A DNA stretch of 64,000 nucleotides from an uncultured Kushneria sp. (GCF_947497025.1 NZ_CANMFC010000002.1:480966-544965), one strand, 5' to 3'; numbered from the stretch's first letter, positions 7,886 to 17,838 are shown. A program made the numbers and translations. The notes: generated by a model from the letters alone, not told the origin.

Positions 7886-8649
7886 GCTGCGATGACCTCA
7901 AGGGTGCGCCCATTCATCTTGATAATCTGACGATTACCTATCAGCGCCATCCGGCCGTCCACCATGTGACCGGCAGTTTCGAGGCCGGGAGTCTGACCGC
8001 CATTATCGGCCCCAATGGGGCAGGCAAGTCGACCCTGATCAAGGCGCTGACCGGCACCATGGCGGCATCCGAAGGCCGCATCGACCGCGCCGGCATGTCG
8101 GCCAGCCGCTATGGCTACCTGCCTCAAGCCGCTGAGGTCGACCGCAGTTTCCCATTGAGTGTGTTTGATACCGTCGCCATGGGGGACTGGCATCGTCTGG
8201 GCATTTTTGGCGGCATGAAGCGTCGCGATGTGTCCCGGGCGCTCGATGCCCTGGACAAGGTCGGCCTGGCAGGCTTTGAACAGCGGCGTATCAGTGAGCT
8301 CTCCTCCGGCCAGTTTCAGCGCGTGCTCTTCGCCCGTCTGCTGCTGCAGGACGCGCCGGTCATCCTGCTGGACGAGCCCTTCAACGCCATTGATGAGCGC
8401 ACCACCCGCGATTTGCTGGCCCTGATTCGTCACTGGCATGAGCACGGTCGCACCGTGATTGCCGTGCTGCACGACATGTCCCAGGTGCGTCAGTGCTTCC
8501 CGCAGACGCTGTTGATGGCGCGCGAGGCCATCGCCTGGGGGCCGACCGAAGAGGTGTTGCAACCGCACCACCTGAGTCGGGCCAACATGATGGAAGAGTC
8601 GTGGATCGAGGATGCCCACACCTGTGAACTGCATGAGGAGCAGGCATGA
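7882..8649 (+). CDS. znuC: Zinc ABC transporter ATP-binding protein ZnuC
   Basis: This 255-residue cytoplasmic ATPase powers zinc import. It shows Walker A GPNGAGKST (residues 43-51), the Q-loop in LPQAAEVDRSFPL, signature LSSGQFQRV (140-148) and Walker B VILLDEPF. The PLSVFDTVAMG segment is typical of metal-chelate ABC ATPases. Its stop overlaps the permease start as ATGA, and a Zur-like box lies upstream. Manganese is an alternative substrate for the family, but the His-rich binding protein and the Zur box favour zinc. Confidence 0.9.
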   Translation: MSCDDLKGAPIHLDNLTITYQRHPAVHHVTGSFEAGSLTAIIGPNGAGKSTLIKALTGTMAASEGRIDRAGMSASRYGYLPQAAEVDRSFPLSVFDTVAMGDWHRLGIFGGMKRRDVSRALDALDKVGLAGFEQRRISELSSGQFQRVLFARLLLQDAPVILLDEPFNAIDERTTRDLLALIRHWHEHGRTVIAVLHDMSQVRQCFPQTLLMAREAIAWGPTEEVLQPHHLSRANMMEESWIEDAHTCELHEEQA

Positions 8650-9527
8650 GCCTTGTGACCATGGCCTATGACGCCACGCTGGCCCCCTTTGTCGAATTTG
8701 GTTTCATGCGCCGGGCGCTGGTGGCCTGCATGGCGCTGGGGCTGGGCTCCGGCCCGGTTGGTGTGCTGCTGATGCTGCGTCGCATGAGCCTGGTGGGGGA
8801 CGCGATGAGCCACGCCGTGCTGCCGGGTGCTGCGGTCGGCTTTCTGGTCGCCGGGCTGTCGCTGCCGGCGATGGGGCTGGGCGGTCTGATTGTGGGGCTG
8901 GCGGTGGCGCTGCTGTCGGGGCTGGTCAGCCGCACGACGGCGGTGCGCGAGGACGCCAGCTTCGCCAGCTTCTATCTCACCTCGCTGGCCGCGGGCGTGT
9001 TGATCGTGTCGCTCAAGGGCTCGAGCGTGGATCTGTTGCATGTGCTCTTTGGCACCATTCTGGCCATCGACCAGAACGCGCTGTATCTGATTGCCGGCAT
9101 CTCGTCGTTAACGCTGGTGTTGCTGGCCCTGATCTACCGTCCGCTGGTCATGGAGTGCTTTGATCCCGGGTTCCTGCGGGCCGTCGGCGGGCGAGGCCTC
9201 CTCTATCACGTGCTCTTTTTGCTGCTGGTGGTGCTCAACCTGGTGGCGGGGTTTCAGTCGCTTGGCACACTCATGGCGGTGGGGCTGATGATGCTGCCGG
9301 CCGTGGCCGCGCGTTTCTGGGCGGTGAGCCTGCCGGGCATGATGTTCAGTGCCATGCTGGTGGCCTTTCTGGCCGGCATTATCGGGCTCAACATCTCCTT
9401 TCATACCGGCGTGGCCTCGGGGCCGACCATCGTGCTCTCGGCCAGTGGGATTTATCTGCTGTCGTTTCTGTTCGGGCGGCTGGGCATCGTGCGCCAGCGC
9501 CTGTCTCGACCGCATCTGGCCGGTTAG
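8646..9527 (+). CDS. znuB: Zinc ABC transporter permease ZnuB
   Basis: This is a 293-residue inner-membrane protein of the ABC-3 family with about eight hydrophobic segments. Diagnostic blocks are RRMSLVGDAMSHAVLPGAA near residue 45 and LGTLMAVGLMMLPAVAARFW near residue 215. It overlaps znuC by four bases and is followed after 39 bases by the binding-protein gene, so the three form one operon. Confidence 0.9.
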   Translation: MSLVTMAYDATLAPFVEFGFMRRALVACMALGLGSGPVGVLLMLRRMSLVGDAMSHAVLPGAAVGFLVAGLSLPAMGLGGLIVGLAVALLSGLVSRTTAVREDASFASFYLTSLAAGVLIVSLKGSSVDLLHVLFGTILAIDQNALYLIAGISSLTLVLLALIYRPLVMECFDPGFLRAVGGRGLLYHVLFLLLVVLNLVAGFQSLGTLMAVGLMMLPAVAARFWAVSLPGMMFSAMLVAFLAGIIGLNISFHTGVASGPTIVLSASGIYLLSFLFGRLGIVRQRLSRPHLAG

Positions 9528-9566
9528 GCCGGGTCGGCGTTTTCCACTTCTCAACGGGGAGCATGC

Positions 9567-10562
9567 ATGAAGATCAGAGTCTGGTGGGCCGGGGCCGCAA
9601 TGCTGGCACTGTCACCGTTGTCGGCCGCCGTGGCTCAGGCGGCGGATATCAAGGCCGTGGCGACCTTTACCGTGCTGGCCGATGTGGTCAGTGAAGTGGG
9701 CGGTGACCGGGTCGAGGTGTCGAGTCTGATCGGCCCCAACGGCGATCCGCACGCCTATGAGCCGACCCCGAACGATGTACGCCGGGTGCGCGACGCCGAC
9801 GTGGTGTTCATGAGCGGGCTGGGCCTTGAAGGCTGGATGGGGCGGTTGATCGAGGCCTCAGGATTTGAGGGTAGCCCGGTGGTGGTCTCTGACAACATTC
9901 ATACCCGCGAGATGGGCGAGGACAGCCACGAGCATGACGAGGGTCATGAGCATGAGGGCCATGACCACGACGACCATGACCACGACGACCATGGTCATGA
10001 GGCCGGCGGCCATCACCATCATCATGACGGGCCTGATCCGCACGTCTGGAACAGCCCGGTCAATGTCGAGGTGTGGGTCGACAATATCGTGACGGCGCTG
10101 TCAAAGGCCGACCCGGACGGTGCCGACGAGTATCGTGCCAACGGTGATGCCTACAAGCAGGAACTCGAGTCGCTGGATGACTACGCCAGCACGCAGTTCG
10201 GTACCATCCCTGAGGACAAGCGCAAGATCCTGACCTCGCATGACGCCTTTGGCTACCTGGGCGACCGCTATCATGTGACCTTTCTGGCGCCGCTGGGCAT
10301 GACCACCGACAGCGAGGCCTCGGCGAAGGATGTGGCAGGGCTCATCACGCAGATGAAGGAGGAGCACATCAAGAGCTACTTCTTTGAAAACTCCAACGAC
10401 CCACGGCTGGTCGAGCAGATCGCCAATGCCGCAGGGGCCGAGCCCGGCGGCGAGCTGTATGTGGAGGCACTCTCAAAGGACGATGGTCCGGCATCGACCT
10501 ACGCCGACATGTTCCGCTTCAACGTCGATCAAATGGTGAAGGCCATGAAACAAAACGACTGA
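9567..10562 (+). CDS. znuA: Zinc ABC transporter substrate-binding protein ZnuA
   Basis: This is a 331-residue periplasmic protein with a signal peptide cleaved after about residue 26 (AAVAQAADIK). Zinc ligands are likely in GDPHAYEPTP, in DPHVWNSP and in the segment TSHDAFGYL. Between the first two lies a long His/Asp/Glu-rich loop (about residues 116-150) with repeated HDHDDHDHD-type units, the hallmark of ZnuA rather than of manganese-binding relatives. The gene ends the operon; a GGCCCGGC hairpin lies about 30 bases downstream. Confidence 0.92.
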   Translation: MKIRVWWAGAAMLALSPLSAAVAQAADIKAVATFTVLADVVSEVGGDRVEVSSLIGPNGDPHAYEPTPNDVRRVRDADVVFMSGLGLEGWMGRLIEASGFEGSPVVVSDNIHTREMGEDSHEHDEGHEHEGHDHDDHDHDDHGHEAGGHHHHHDGPDPHVWNSPVNVEVWVDNIVTALSKADPDGADEYRANGDAYKQELESLDDYASTQFGTIPEDKRKILTSHDAFGYLGDRYHVTFLAPLGMTTDSEASAKDVAGLITQMKEEHIKSYFFENSNDPRLVEQIANAAGAEPGGELYVEALSKDDGPASTYADMFRFNVDQMVKAMKQND

Positions 10563-10591
10563 CTTCATCGCCTTTGTACCGGCTTGTTCAG

Positions 10592-10619
10592 GGCCCGGCC
10601 TCTTTGTGAGCGCCGGGCC
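10592..10619 (+). terminator. Possible terminator after znuA
   Basis: GGCCCGGC and GCCGGGCC form an eight-base-pair stem around a 12-base loop, followed only by TTCAC. The lack of a T-run makes it a weak or Rho-assisted stop. Confidence 0.4.
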
Positions 10620-10697
10620 TTCACGTCTGTGATGTTCTACTCTTTTGATCCGGACGGATCATTTCATCAATACGCGGCCCCTGCCGCCGGAGTCACC

Positions 10698-12173
10698 ATG
10701 TTTCCGACCTTTACCCTGCGCTACGCGCGTCTGCCGGGCCATTTTTTCGAGCCCTTTACACCGGTCACTGTTGAAAGCCCCACGCTGATTGCCTTCAATC
10801 GGGAGCTTGCCGAGACGCTGGGCTTTGATCTGGCCGCCTTCGATGAGCAGCAGGCCACCGACTGGTTTTCCGGCAACGAGCTGCCCCCCGGCGCCGAGCC
10901 GGTCGCCCAGGCCTACGCCGGCCATCAGTTTGGCGGCTTCTCGCCGCGGCTGGGCGATGGTCGCGCGGTGCTGCTCGGTGAGGTGACTGATCGTAATGGC
11001 GTGCTGCGCGACATTCAGCTCAAGGGCGCGGGGCGTACGCCGTTTTCCCGCGGGGGTGATGGCCGCGCGCCGCTCGGCCCGGTGCTGCGCGAGTATCTGA
11101 TCAGTGAAGCCATGCATGTCATGGGTATCCCCACCACGCGCGCGCTGGCGGCCGTGACCACCGGTGAGCGGGTCATGCGGCGCATGCCGGAACCCGGTGC
11201 GGTGCTCACGCGGGTGGCCTCAAGTCATATCCGGGTCGGCACCTTTCAATACTTCGGCTCGCGCCATGACGCCGAGGCCGTGCGCACTCTGGCCGATCAC
11301 GTGATCGAGCGCCACTATCCCGAGCTTCTCGAAAACGAGGCGCCGGGCCGCTATCTGGACCTTCTAAAGGCGATCCAGCAGCGCCAGGCCGAACTGGTGG
11401 CGCGCTGGATGGGGGTGGGCTTCATCCATGGCGTCATGAACACCGACAACACCTCGATTTCCGGCGAGACGATCGACTTCGGACCCTGCGCTTTCATGGA
11501 GCGTTATGACCCGAAGACCGTCTTCAGCTCGATCGACACCGGTGGGCGCTATGCCTATGTCAATCAGCCGGTGATTCTGCAGTGGAACATGGCGCGTCTG
11601 GCCGAGGCGATGCTGCCGCTGTTTGATGCTGATGAGCAGCGCGCCATCGAGCAGGCCACCGAGATCGTGCAAGGGTTCTCCGAGCAGTATCTTCAAGCCT
11701 GGCTGGGGGTGATGCGTCAAAAGCTGGGCCTTGTGCAGGTCGAGGAGAGTGATCAGGAGCTGATCGAGACGCTGCAGGAGGCCATGCGGATCGGGCGCGC
11801 CGACTTCACCCTGACGTTTCGACAGCTCGGTGAATGCGCTCGCGGTGAAGACGGTGATGCGGCCCTGCTGGCGCTGTTTGAACAGGACGCCGGCATTCGC
11901 AACTGGCTTGAACAGTGGCGTGCCCGTCTGGCTCGCGAAGGGGGCGGCGGTGACGACATTGCCCGGCGCATGCAGGCGGTCAACCCGCTCTATATCCCGC
12001 GCAACCACCGGGTCGAGCAGGCACTGAGCGCCGCCGCCGAAGGTAATTTTGAACCCTTCGAGACGCTGCGCGAGATTCTCGCCCATCCGTTTGAGGAGCA
12101 GCCCGGGCGTGAAGCCTGGACATTGCCGGCCTCGCCGGATGAAGCCGTGTTTCGCACCTTCTGCGGCACGTAA
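10698..12173 (+). CDS. selO: Protein adenylyltransferase SelO (YdiU family)
   Basis: This is a pseudokinase-fold enzyme of 491 residues that transfers AMP from ATP to protein Ser/Thr/Tyr residues. Conserved blocks are AQAYAGHQFGGFSPRLGDGRA, DIQLKGAGRTPFSRGGDGRA, the GVMNTDNTSI loop and the metal-binding IDFGPCAFM. ATG 10698 has CCGGAG six bases upstream and gives the usual family length. The bacterial protein has no selenocysteine, so it is not linked to the Sec genes at 47-57 kb despite its name. It appears monocistronic, with an SDR gene starting 59 bases after it. Confidence 0.95.
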   Translation: MFPTFTLRYARLPGHFFEPFTPVTVESPTLIAFNRELAETLGFDLAAFDEQQATDWFSGNELPPGAEPVAQAYAGHQFGGFSPRLGDGRAVLLGEVTDRNGVLRDIQLKGAGRTPFSRGGDGRAPLGPVLREYLISEAMHVMGIPTTRALAAVTTGERVMRRMPEPGAVLTRVASSHIRVGTFQYFGSRHDAEAVRTLADHVIERHYPELLENEAPGRYLDLLKAIQQRQAELVARWMGVGFIHGVMNTDNTSISGETIDFGPCAFMERYDPKTVFSSIDTGGRYAYVNQPVILQWNMARLAEAMLPLFDADEQRAIEQATEIVQGFSEQYLQAWLGVMRQKLGLVQVEESDQELIETLQEAMRIGRADFTLTFRQLGECARGEDGDAALLALFEQDAGIRNWLEQWRARLAREGGGGDDIARRMQAVNPLYIPRNHRVEQALSAAAEGNFEPFETLREILAHPFEEQPGREAWTLPASPDEAVFRTFCGT

Positions 12174-12232
12174 GCGTCATGGTCGCGGGATAGCCATACC
12201 CCTTGAATGCAGAGAAAAGAGAGGAGACAGGG

Positions 12233-13042
12233 ATGACCACACCGAACAGGAAGTTCGCGCTGATCACCGGTGCCACCAACGGCATCGGTCTGGAACTGGC
12301 CAAATGTTTTGCCAATGATGGTTACGATCTCTTGATCGTCTCCCGGGGCAGCCGCCTGGAAGAGACGCGTGAAATGCTGGAAGGCTATGGCGTCACGGTC
12401 ACGACCTGCGCGGCCGACCTGACCCGGTCTGATGAGGTTGATAAGGTCCATCAGACGGTACTCGATAGCGGTCGAGCGCTGGACGCTGCCGCACTCAATG
12501 CCGGCGTGGGCCTGGGCGGTGCCTTCGTGGAGGGTACGGCGCTGGAAGACGAGTTCTCGCTGATCCAGATCAACGTGATGTCGACCGTGCAGCTGACCAA
12601 GCGGCTGCTGCCGGCCATGGTCGAGCGCGGCAAAGGGAGGCTTTTGCTGACGTCCTCCATTTCGGGCACCACACCGATTCCCTTTGAAGCCGTCTATGGC
12701 GCCTCGAAGGCCTTTATCAACTCGTTTTTCTACGCAGTGCGCAACGAGATTCAGGGCAGCGGGGTACAGATGACGCTGCTGCTGCCCGGGCCGACCGAAA
12801 CCAACTTTTTCCACCGCGCCGGTCAGGATGAGACCGAGGTGGGCGCGATGGAGAAGTTCGATCCTGCCGATGTAGCCCGTGACGGCTACGTGGCCCTGAT
12901 GAGCGGCCATGACACCGCCTATGGCGGCGGCTCTTCTGTGGAGTACGAGGCCGAGGTGCTCAATCGTATGGAAAGCGAGCCGCAGAAGGCCCAGCGCCAT
13001 CGACTCATTTCGGCGCCGGGCTCGGCCGGGGGATCGCGCTAG
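12233..13042 (+). CDS. Short-chain dehydrogenase/reductase (SDR)
   Basis: This 269-residue NAD(P)-dependent oxidoreductase carries the cofactor motif TGATNGIG near the N-terminus, NAGVG, and the catalytic Ser (LTSSISG) and Tyr-Lys pair in YGASKAF. The start is ATG 12233 with AGGAG seven bases upstream. The classical SDR architecture resembles the DltE/YdfG-like group of cytoplasmic dehydrogenases; the substrate is unknown. Its stop codon overlaps that of the leftward oxidoreductase gene by four bases. Confidence 0.85.
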   Translation: MTTPNRKFALITGATNGIGLELAKCFANDGYDLLIVSRGSRLEETREMLEGYGVTVTTCAADLTRSDEVDKVHQTVLDSGRALDAAALNAGVGLGGAFVEGTALEDEFSLIQINVMSTVQLTKRLLPAMVERGKGRLLLTSSISGTTPIPFEAVYGASKAFINSFFYAVRNEIQGSGVQMTLLLPGPTETNFFHRAGQDETEVGAMEKFDPADVARDGYVALMSGHDTAYGGGSSVEYEAEVLNRMESEPQKAQRHRLISAPGSAGGSR

Positions 13043-14070
13043 AGCACGACCTCGCACCGGGTGGCGCTGCTCTCGTGGGCGGCGTCGAGCACGCGCATCA
13101 CCTCGCGGGCCTGCTCGGGCGTTACCAACAGTTCGGCCTCGCCGTTCAGATGCGCGACGATATTGTCATAGTAGGCGCGGTAGTCGCCGCGGGCGTTATC
13201 GATGAGTTCATTCTCGCCGGTGTCGCCGTGGTAAAGCACGCCGCGCATCGGGTCCTCTCCCCAGCCGGCCTGGCCTGGCGTGCCGCCGTCGCGCAGGGTT
13301 TGTTCCTGAGTGTCGATCCCGTGCTTGATGTACGAGGCGCGCGTGCCATCGACGGCGTAGCGCAGCGAATCATGCGCGCTCAGCGCATGGCTTGAGAGCA
13401 CGACCCGATGGTGGTCATAACGCAGCAGCACATGGAAATAATCCACCGCGCCGCCGCCGGGTCGCAGCGTGGCCAGATCGGCGTAAACGGCGCGTGGCGT
13501 GCCAAACAGGGTTACGGCCTGATCGGCCAGATGCGAGCCCAGATCATACCAGGCACCGCTACCGGGTCCGGGCCGCTCGCGCCAGCGGTCGCGCACCTCG
13601 GGTCGAAATCGGTCAAAGTGCAGGTGGCAGCGGGTGACATCGCCCAGACGGCCTGCGTCCAGCAGTCCCTTGAGGGTCAGAAAGTCAGCGTCCCAGCGGC
13701 GGTTCTGGAAGACGCTGAAAACTCTGTCATGATGGCGGGCGCAGGCCGTGATGTGCTCAAGTTCTTCGCCATCCAGCGCCACCGGCTTGTCGATCACCAC
13801 GTGCTTGCCGGCGTTCAGTGCCGCCATGGCAAGCGAGGTGTGGGTGTCGTTGGGGGAGGCGATCACGATCAGATCCACCTCCGGGTCACTGAAGGCCTGA
13901 TCGGCACTCGGATAGACGTCGATATCCGGCAGGTCAGCGTGAACGTCGTCCGGACGGCTGGAGACCACACCCTTGAGACTCATGCCGTGGGTGTGGCGAA
14001 TCAGGGGCGCATGAAAGACGCGCCCGACCAGCCCGTAGCCGATAATCACGGTTCTGATAGGGAAGTGCAT
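13039..14070 (-). CDS. Gfo/Idh/MocA-family oxidoreductase
   Basis: The protein has 343 residues. It starts with the Rossmann motif VIIGYGLVGRVFHAPLI, then carries IASPNDTHTSLAMAALNAGKHVVIDKP, the hallmark with the active-site Lys, and a C-terminal alpha/beta domain with DLGSHLADQAV. This is the YdgJ/YvaA-like branch, whose members oxidise or reduce sugars or inositol-like compounds with NAD(P). ATG 14070 has GGAG upstream; earlier in-frame codons are not family sequence. Substrate not known. Confidence 0.88.
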   Translation of the reverse strand: MHFPIRTVIIGYGLVGRVFHAPLIRHTHGMSLKGVVSSRPDDVHADLPDIDVYPSADQAFSDPEVDLIVIASPNDTHTSLAMAALNAGKHVVIDKPVALDGEELEHITACARHHDRVFSVFQNRRWDADFLTLKGLLDAGRLGDVTRCHLHFDRFRPEVRDRWRERPGPGSGAWYDLGSHLADQAVTLFGTPRAVYADLATLRPGGGAVDYFHVLLRYDHHRVVLSSHALSAHDSLRYAVDGTRASYIKHGIDTQEQTLRDGGTPGQAGWGEDPMRGVLYHGDTGENELIDNARGDYRAYYDNIVAHLNGEAELLVTPEQAREVMRVLDAAHESSATRCEVVL

Positions 14071-14162
14071 GGACTGTCTCCGTGTCATCCTGTGGACGTG
14101 CGCCGCGTCATTTGCGGCGTGTGGTGTCATTTCTGCCAATCTGATCAAATGATGGAGCGCGC

Positions 14163-14972
14163 ATGACCGAGACAACCGCCCGGGTCACCCCGGACCCCCG
14201 ACGGGCCATCCTGTCGCGCTGGACGGACTGGGGCAAGTGGCTGGCCCTGATCTCCATGACCGTGGATCACGTGGTGCGCTATGCGCTGTCCAACGAACTG
14301 TCCTGGCAGTTCGGCTGGGCGAGCTCCACCATCGGGCGGGTCGCCTTTCCACTGTTTGCTGCCATGGTGGCCTGGCACGGGCTTTTCGATACCCGCAACC
14401 CCATGCGCTACGCGCGCCGTATCCTGATCATCGGCCTGGTCGCCCAGCTACCCTATATGCTGATGCCGCGCTACTCCAGCGTACTGGTGATCAATGTCTG
14501 CTTTACGCTGGCCTTCGGGCTGGTGTGGGGCGCCTGGCTGCGCCAGCTGATCGTGTCACCGCCCAGAGACGGGGGCGCTCGGATCATCACTGCTGCAGGC
14601 GTGGCGCTGTCCATCATCGTCTGGTACACCGTGGGGCCGCTGCTGGAGTACGGCCGCTTCGGGCTTTTGATGGTGCCGGGCTTCATGCTGGCGATGGCGG
14701 TGTATCAGCACTTTGATCACGGCGTGACGCGCATCTGGGCCTGGCTGGCCGGGGTGCCGATCCTTTTGATCACGGCCCAGCTCAATATCTACACCATCAG
14801 CAAGACCGTGGCCTTTTCGACCACGCTGGTCGTTCTGGTGATCGCTGCCGGCCTGGCGCGCTTCATTCCCGGCGTGGTGCGCATGCCGCGCTGGCTGTGG
14901 CTGGGCTGGTACCCGGGGCATCTGGCCGTGATTGCTTTGATCGTCTATCTCCCTTATCTGCTGCCCACCTGA
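14163..14972 (+). CDS. TraX-family membrane protein
   Basis: This is a 269-residue polytopic inner-membrane protein. WLALISMTVDHVVRY, STIGRVAFPLFAAMVAWH and NPMRYARRILIIGLVAQLPY are the conserved TraX blocks. TraX of the F plasmid N-acetylates pilin; chromosomal relatives are probably membrane acyltransferases of unknown target. No conjugation genes are nearby, so a pilin role should not be assumed. GGAG lies just before the ATG. Confidence 0.82.
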   Translation: MTETTARVTPDPRRAILSRWTDWGKWLALISMTVDHVVRYALSNELSWQFGWASSTIGRVAFPLFAAMVAWHGLFDTRNPMRYARRILIIGLVAQLPYMLMPRYSSVLVINVCFTLAFGLVWGAWLRQLIVSPPRDGGARIITAAGVALSIIVWYTVGPLLEYGRFGLLMVPGFMLAMAVYQHFDHGVTRIWAWLAGVPILLITAQLNIYTISKTVAFSTTLVVLVIAAGLARFIPGVVRMPRWLWLGWYPGHLAVIALIVYLPYLLPT

Positions 14973-14989
14973 CAATACGCCGAGAGTGA

Positions 14990-15862
14990 ATGCCCATGTT
15001 TTCTGATGCCACGATGTCGACCGGTCGCCTGCGCCGCGCCCTGTTCGGACTTTTACCGGCCCTGATGCTGCTGGGAACGCTGATGAGCGTGCCCGCCGAG
15101 GCCGAAAGCCAGGTGCCCATCGTCTTTCCCGAGCATGTCCAGCAGGGGAGCATGGTCATCGGGCGGGTGCCGCCCGGCAGCCGGGTCACCCATGGCGGGC
15201 GCACGCTGGGCGTCACCGACTACGGTACCGTGGTGTTCGGGATCGGCCGTGATGCCAGCGGCGCCAGTCAGGTCGGGATTACCTCGCCCGATGGGCAGCA
15301 GCGCACGGTGAATATTCAGGTCACGCCGCGGGATTTTCCCATCGAGCGCATTGATGGCGTGCCGCCAAAGACCGTGTCACCACCGCCGGAGATCGCCGAG
15401 CGCATTCGCCGTGAGCAGGCCGGCGTCAGTCAGGCTCGCACGCGCGATGAGCGCATCCCCGATTTTGCCGAGCATTTCATCTGGCCGGTGAAAGGGCGCA
15501 TCAGCGGGCGCTTTGGCAATCAACGTATCTATAACGGTACGCCGGGCTCGGCACATTCGGGCATGGATATTGCCGCCGCCACCGGCACGCCCGTCAAGGC
15601 GCCTGCCGGGGGTATTGTGACCTTTGCCGACCCGGATCTGTATCTGACCGGCGGCACGGTGCTGATCGATCACGGCTACGGTATCAGCTCCAACTTCCTG
15701 CATCTGTCAAAGCTTGATGTAAAGGTGGGCGATCGCGTGGCGCAGGGCGATGTGATCGGCGAGGTAGGGGCGACCGGCCGTGCTACCGGGCCGCATCTGC
15801 ACTGGGGCATGAACTGGTTTGATACACGCATCGATCCGCTGCTGGTGCTCGAGCGTCAGTAG
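14990..15862 (+). CDS. M23-family (LytM-type) metallopeptidase, exported
   Basis: This is a 290-residue periplasmic protein with an N-terminal signal peptide ending near AEAES (residues 36-40). The C-terminal peptidase domain has the zinc ligands HSGMD and HLHWG, plus the GGTVLIDHGYGISSNFLHL block. Such enzymes cut peptide bonds in peptidoglycan or act as amidase activators; the intact ligands favour an active enzyme. An N-terminal beta-rich domain (GRVPPGSRVTHGGRTLGV) probably positions it at the wall. ATG 14996 is an alternative start. Confidence 0.87.
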   Translation: MPMFSDATMSTGRLRRALFGLLPALMLLGTLMSVPAEAESQVPIVFPEHVQQGSMVIGRVPPGSRVTHGGRTLGVTDYGTVVFGIGRDASGASQVGITSPDGQQRTVNIQVTPRDFPIERIDGVPPKTVSPPPEIAERIRREQAGVSQARTRDERIPDFAEHFIWPVKGRISGRFGNQRIYNGTPGSAHSGMDIAAATGTPVKAPAGGIVTFADPDLYLTGGTVLIDHGYGISSNFLHLSKLDVKVGDRVAQGDVIGEVGATGRATGPHLHWGMNWFDTRIDPLLVLERQ

Positions 15863-16023
15863 TCTCTTGTTGGCCCGGGCGTTTTAATTGTGGCGATGAC
15901 TATGGCCACCATAAGATATTTCAACGGTCATATGTCTCAAGGCATAAAGATTTGAGGCGATAACCCCTGTCCATATAAATAGCGCATTAATCAATAGTGC
16001 TCTAACAAAGGCAGGTGGCTCAC

Positions 16024-17802
16024 ATGGCAATGTCTGCAGGCGTCTCAACGCTCACGAACATGCGCGTTCGCACCTGCATGATGCTCGGTTTTTCTGCAGT
16101 ACTCTTTTTGATCGTATTACTGACGACCATCGGCATATGGCGGGTCGGCGAGATCGATAGCGGACTGGCCCACATCAATGATGTCAACAGCGTCAAGCAG
16201 CGTCATGCCATCGACTATCGAGGCAGCGTTCATGATCGTGCCATCGCGCTAAGGGATGCCACGCTGGTAAGCGACAGTGAACTGCCACAGGTCACGGCGC
16301 TGATTGACAAGCTGACGGCAGATTACCGAACCGCTGCCGCCAACATGACGGCCATGGCAGCCGATGACGCCCAGTTTACGGCCGAGGATCATCGCCTTCT
16401 GGCCAACATTGATGCCGTGCACGATCGCACCATGCCGTTGATCGAGCGCGTACTTGAAACGCGCCGCAGCGGTGATATTGAAGGTGCTCGTTCACTGTTG
16501 CTGTCGCAGGCGCGCCCGGCCTTCGTGGACTGGCTGGCCTCGATCAATGCCTTTATTGATTATCAGGGCACCATGAACCATGCCGATGCCGGCCTGGTAC
16601 GCGGCATCAGCGGCGGCTTCAAGACCACCATGATTATTTTGTGCACGCTGGCCGTGCTGCTGGGCATTGTGATTGCCACCCTGATTACGCGTGGGCTGTT
16701 GAAAACCCTGGGCGCTGAACCCGCTGACGTGCGCGCCCTGGCCGAGGCTGTCGGTCGTGGCGAGCTGGATGCGTCACGCCCGGTTTACCACGAGAAGGAT
16801 CGCAGCATCATGGCCGCGTTGAGTCGTACGGCCGACCGGCTTCAGGAGACTGTCGCCAATGTACGCCGTACCGCTCACGAGGTCGCCCATGCCAGTGGCC
16901 ATATCGAGCAGGGCAACAGTCAGCTTTCCTCGCGTACCGAGCAGCAGGCCAGCGCGCTGGAGCAGACGGCTGCCGCGATGAAAGAACTCAGTGCCACGGT
17001 GCGCCTGAACGCCGATAACGCTCGCGATGCCGAACAGCTGGCCACTCGTGCCTCGGGTGTGGCCGAGCAGGGTGGCCAGGTCTTTGGTGAGGTGGTGACC
17101 ACCATGAAGGGCATCAATGACGGCGCGCGGCGTATGTCGGAAATCATCAGCGTGATCGACAACATTGCCTTTCAGACCAATATCCTGGCGCTCAACGCCT
17201 CGGTCGAGGCGGCCCGCGCCGGGGAGCAGGGGCGTGGATTTGCCGTGGTGGCCAACGAAGTGAGAAGCCTGGCCAGTCGCAGCGCCGAAGCGGCCAGAGA
17301 GATCAATGCGTTGATCACGGCCAGCGTTGCTCAGACCGAGCAGGGGGCCGTACTGGTGGATCGTGCCGGGCAGACCATTGAGGAAGTGGTGACCTCCATT
17401 GGTCGTGTCCACCACATCATGGGAGATATCAGCCGCGCCAGCGCCGAGCAGAGCACCGGCGTCAGTCAGGTGGGCGAGGCGATCGGCCAGCTGGATCAGA
17501 CCACACAGCACAACGCACTGATGGTCGAGCAAAACGGAGAAGCCTCACGCAGGCTTTATCAGCAGTCGCAGGCACTGGTCGAGGCCGTCTCGGTCTTCCG
17601 TCTGCCCCCTTCGGCGACCAGCACGCCGGTGGCGGCCGAGCAGAAGCGAGCAAGCGCTGTCACAACGCGACCGACGCCGGCCCCAGTCCCCACCTCAAGG
17701 ACGGCGAAAAAGCCTGACACCTCAGGGCGCGAGCGCCCGCGACCGGATGCTTCGCATGTCCCGTCCCGCGCCGCCGAGGTCGAGGAGTGGGAAAGCTTTT
17801 AA
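16024..17802 (+). CDS. Methyl-accepting chemotaxis protein with CheR/CheB-docking tail
   Basis: This is a transmembrane chemoreceptor of about 592 residues. Helix 1 spans residues 17-39, followed by a periplasmic helical-bundle ligand domain of about 160 residues, helix 2 near 199-222, a HAMP-like linker and the signalling hairpin. The hairpin tip is [32 protein letters not shown] in outline. The last residues are EEWESF, a match to the NWETF-type pentapeptide that tethers the methyltransferase CheR. ATG 16024 has AGGTGG upstream; a GTG at 16015 is an alternative. The ligand is unknown. Confidence 0.92.
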   Translation: MAMSAGVSTLTNMRVRTCMMLGFSAVLFLIVLLTTIGIWRVGEIDSGLAHINDVNSVKQRHAIDYRGSVHDRAIALRDATLVSDSELPQVTALIDKLTADYRTAAANMTAMAADDAQFTAEDHRLLANIDAVHDRTMPLIERVLETRRSGDIEGARSLLLSQARPAFVDWLASINAFIDYQGTMNHADAGLVRGISGGFKTTMIILCTLAVLLGIVIATLITRGLLKTLGAEPADVRALAEAVGRGELDASRPVYHEKDRSIMAALSRTADRLQETVANVRRTAHEVAHASGHIEQGNSQLSSRTEQQASALEQTAAAMKELSATVRLNADNARDAEQLATRASGVAEQGGQVFGEVVTTMKGINDGARRMSEIISVIDNIAFQTNILALNASVEAARAGEQGRGFAVVANEVRSLASRSAEAAREINALITASVAQTEQGAVLVDRAGQTIEEVVTSIGRVHHIMGDISRASAEQSTGVSQVGEAIGQLDQTTQHNALMVEQNGEASRRLYQQSQALVEAVSVFRLPPSATSTPVAAEQKRASAVTTRPTPAPVPTSRTAKKPDTSGRERPRPDASHVPSRAAEVEEWESF

Positions 17803-17838
17803 AAGCTTCCAGAGACAGGGGATGCCTCCGGAGGGCCG

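Noticed and set aside
9910..10030. Tandem repeat or CRISPR-like array
   Set aside because: The repeated GACCATGACCAC-type units encode the His-rich zinc loop of ZnuA and lie in frame inside that gene.
10698..12173. Linking selO to the selenocysteine module because of its name
   Set aside because: Bacterial SelO of this type has no Sec codon, and its role is protein AMPylation, so the co-occurrence is not functional evidence.
15930..15970. Flagellar sigma-28 promoter (TAAAG and GCGATAA) before the chemoreceptor gene
   Set aside because: The two elements are too close together for the usual spacing of that promoter class.
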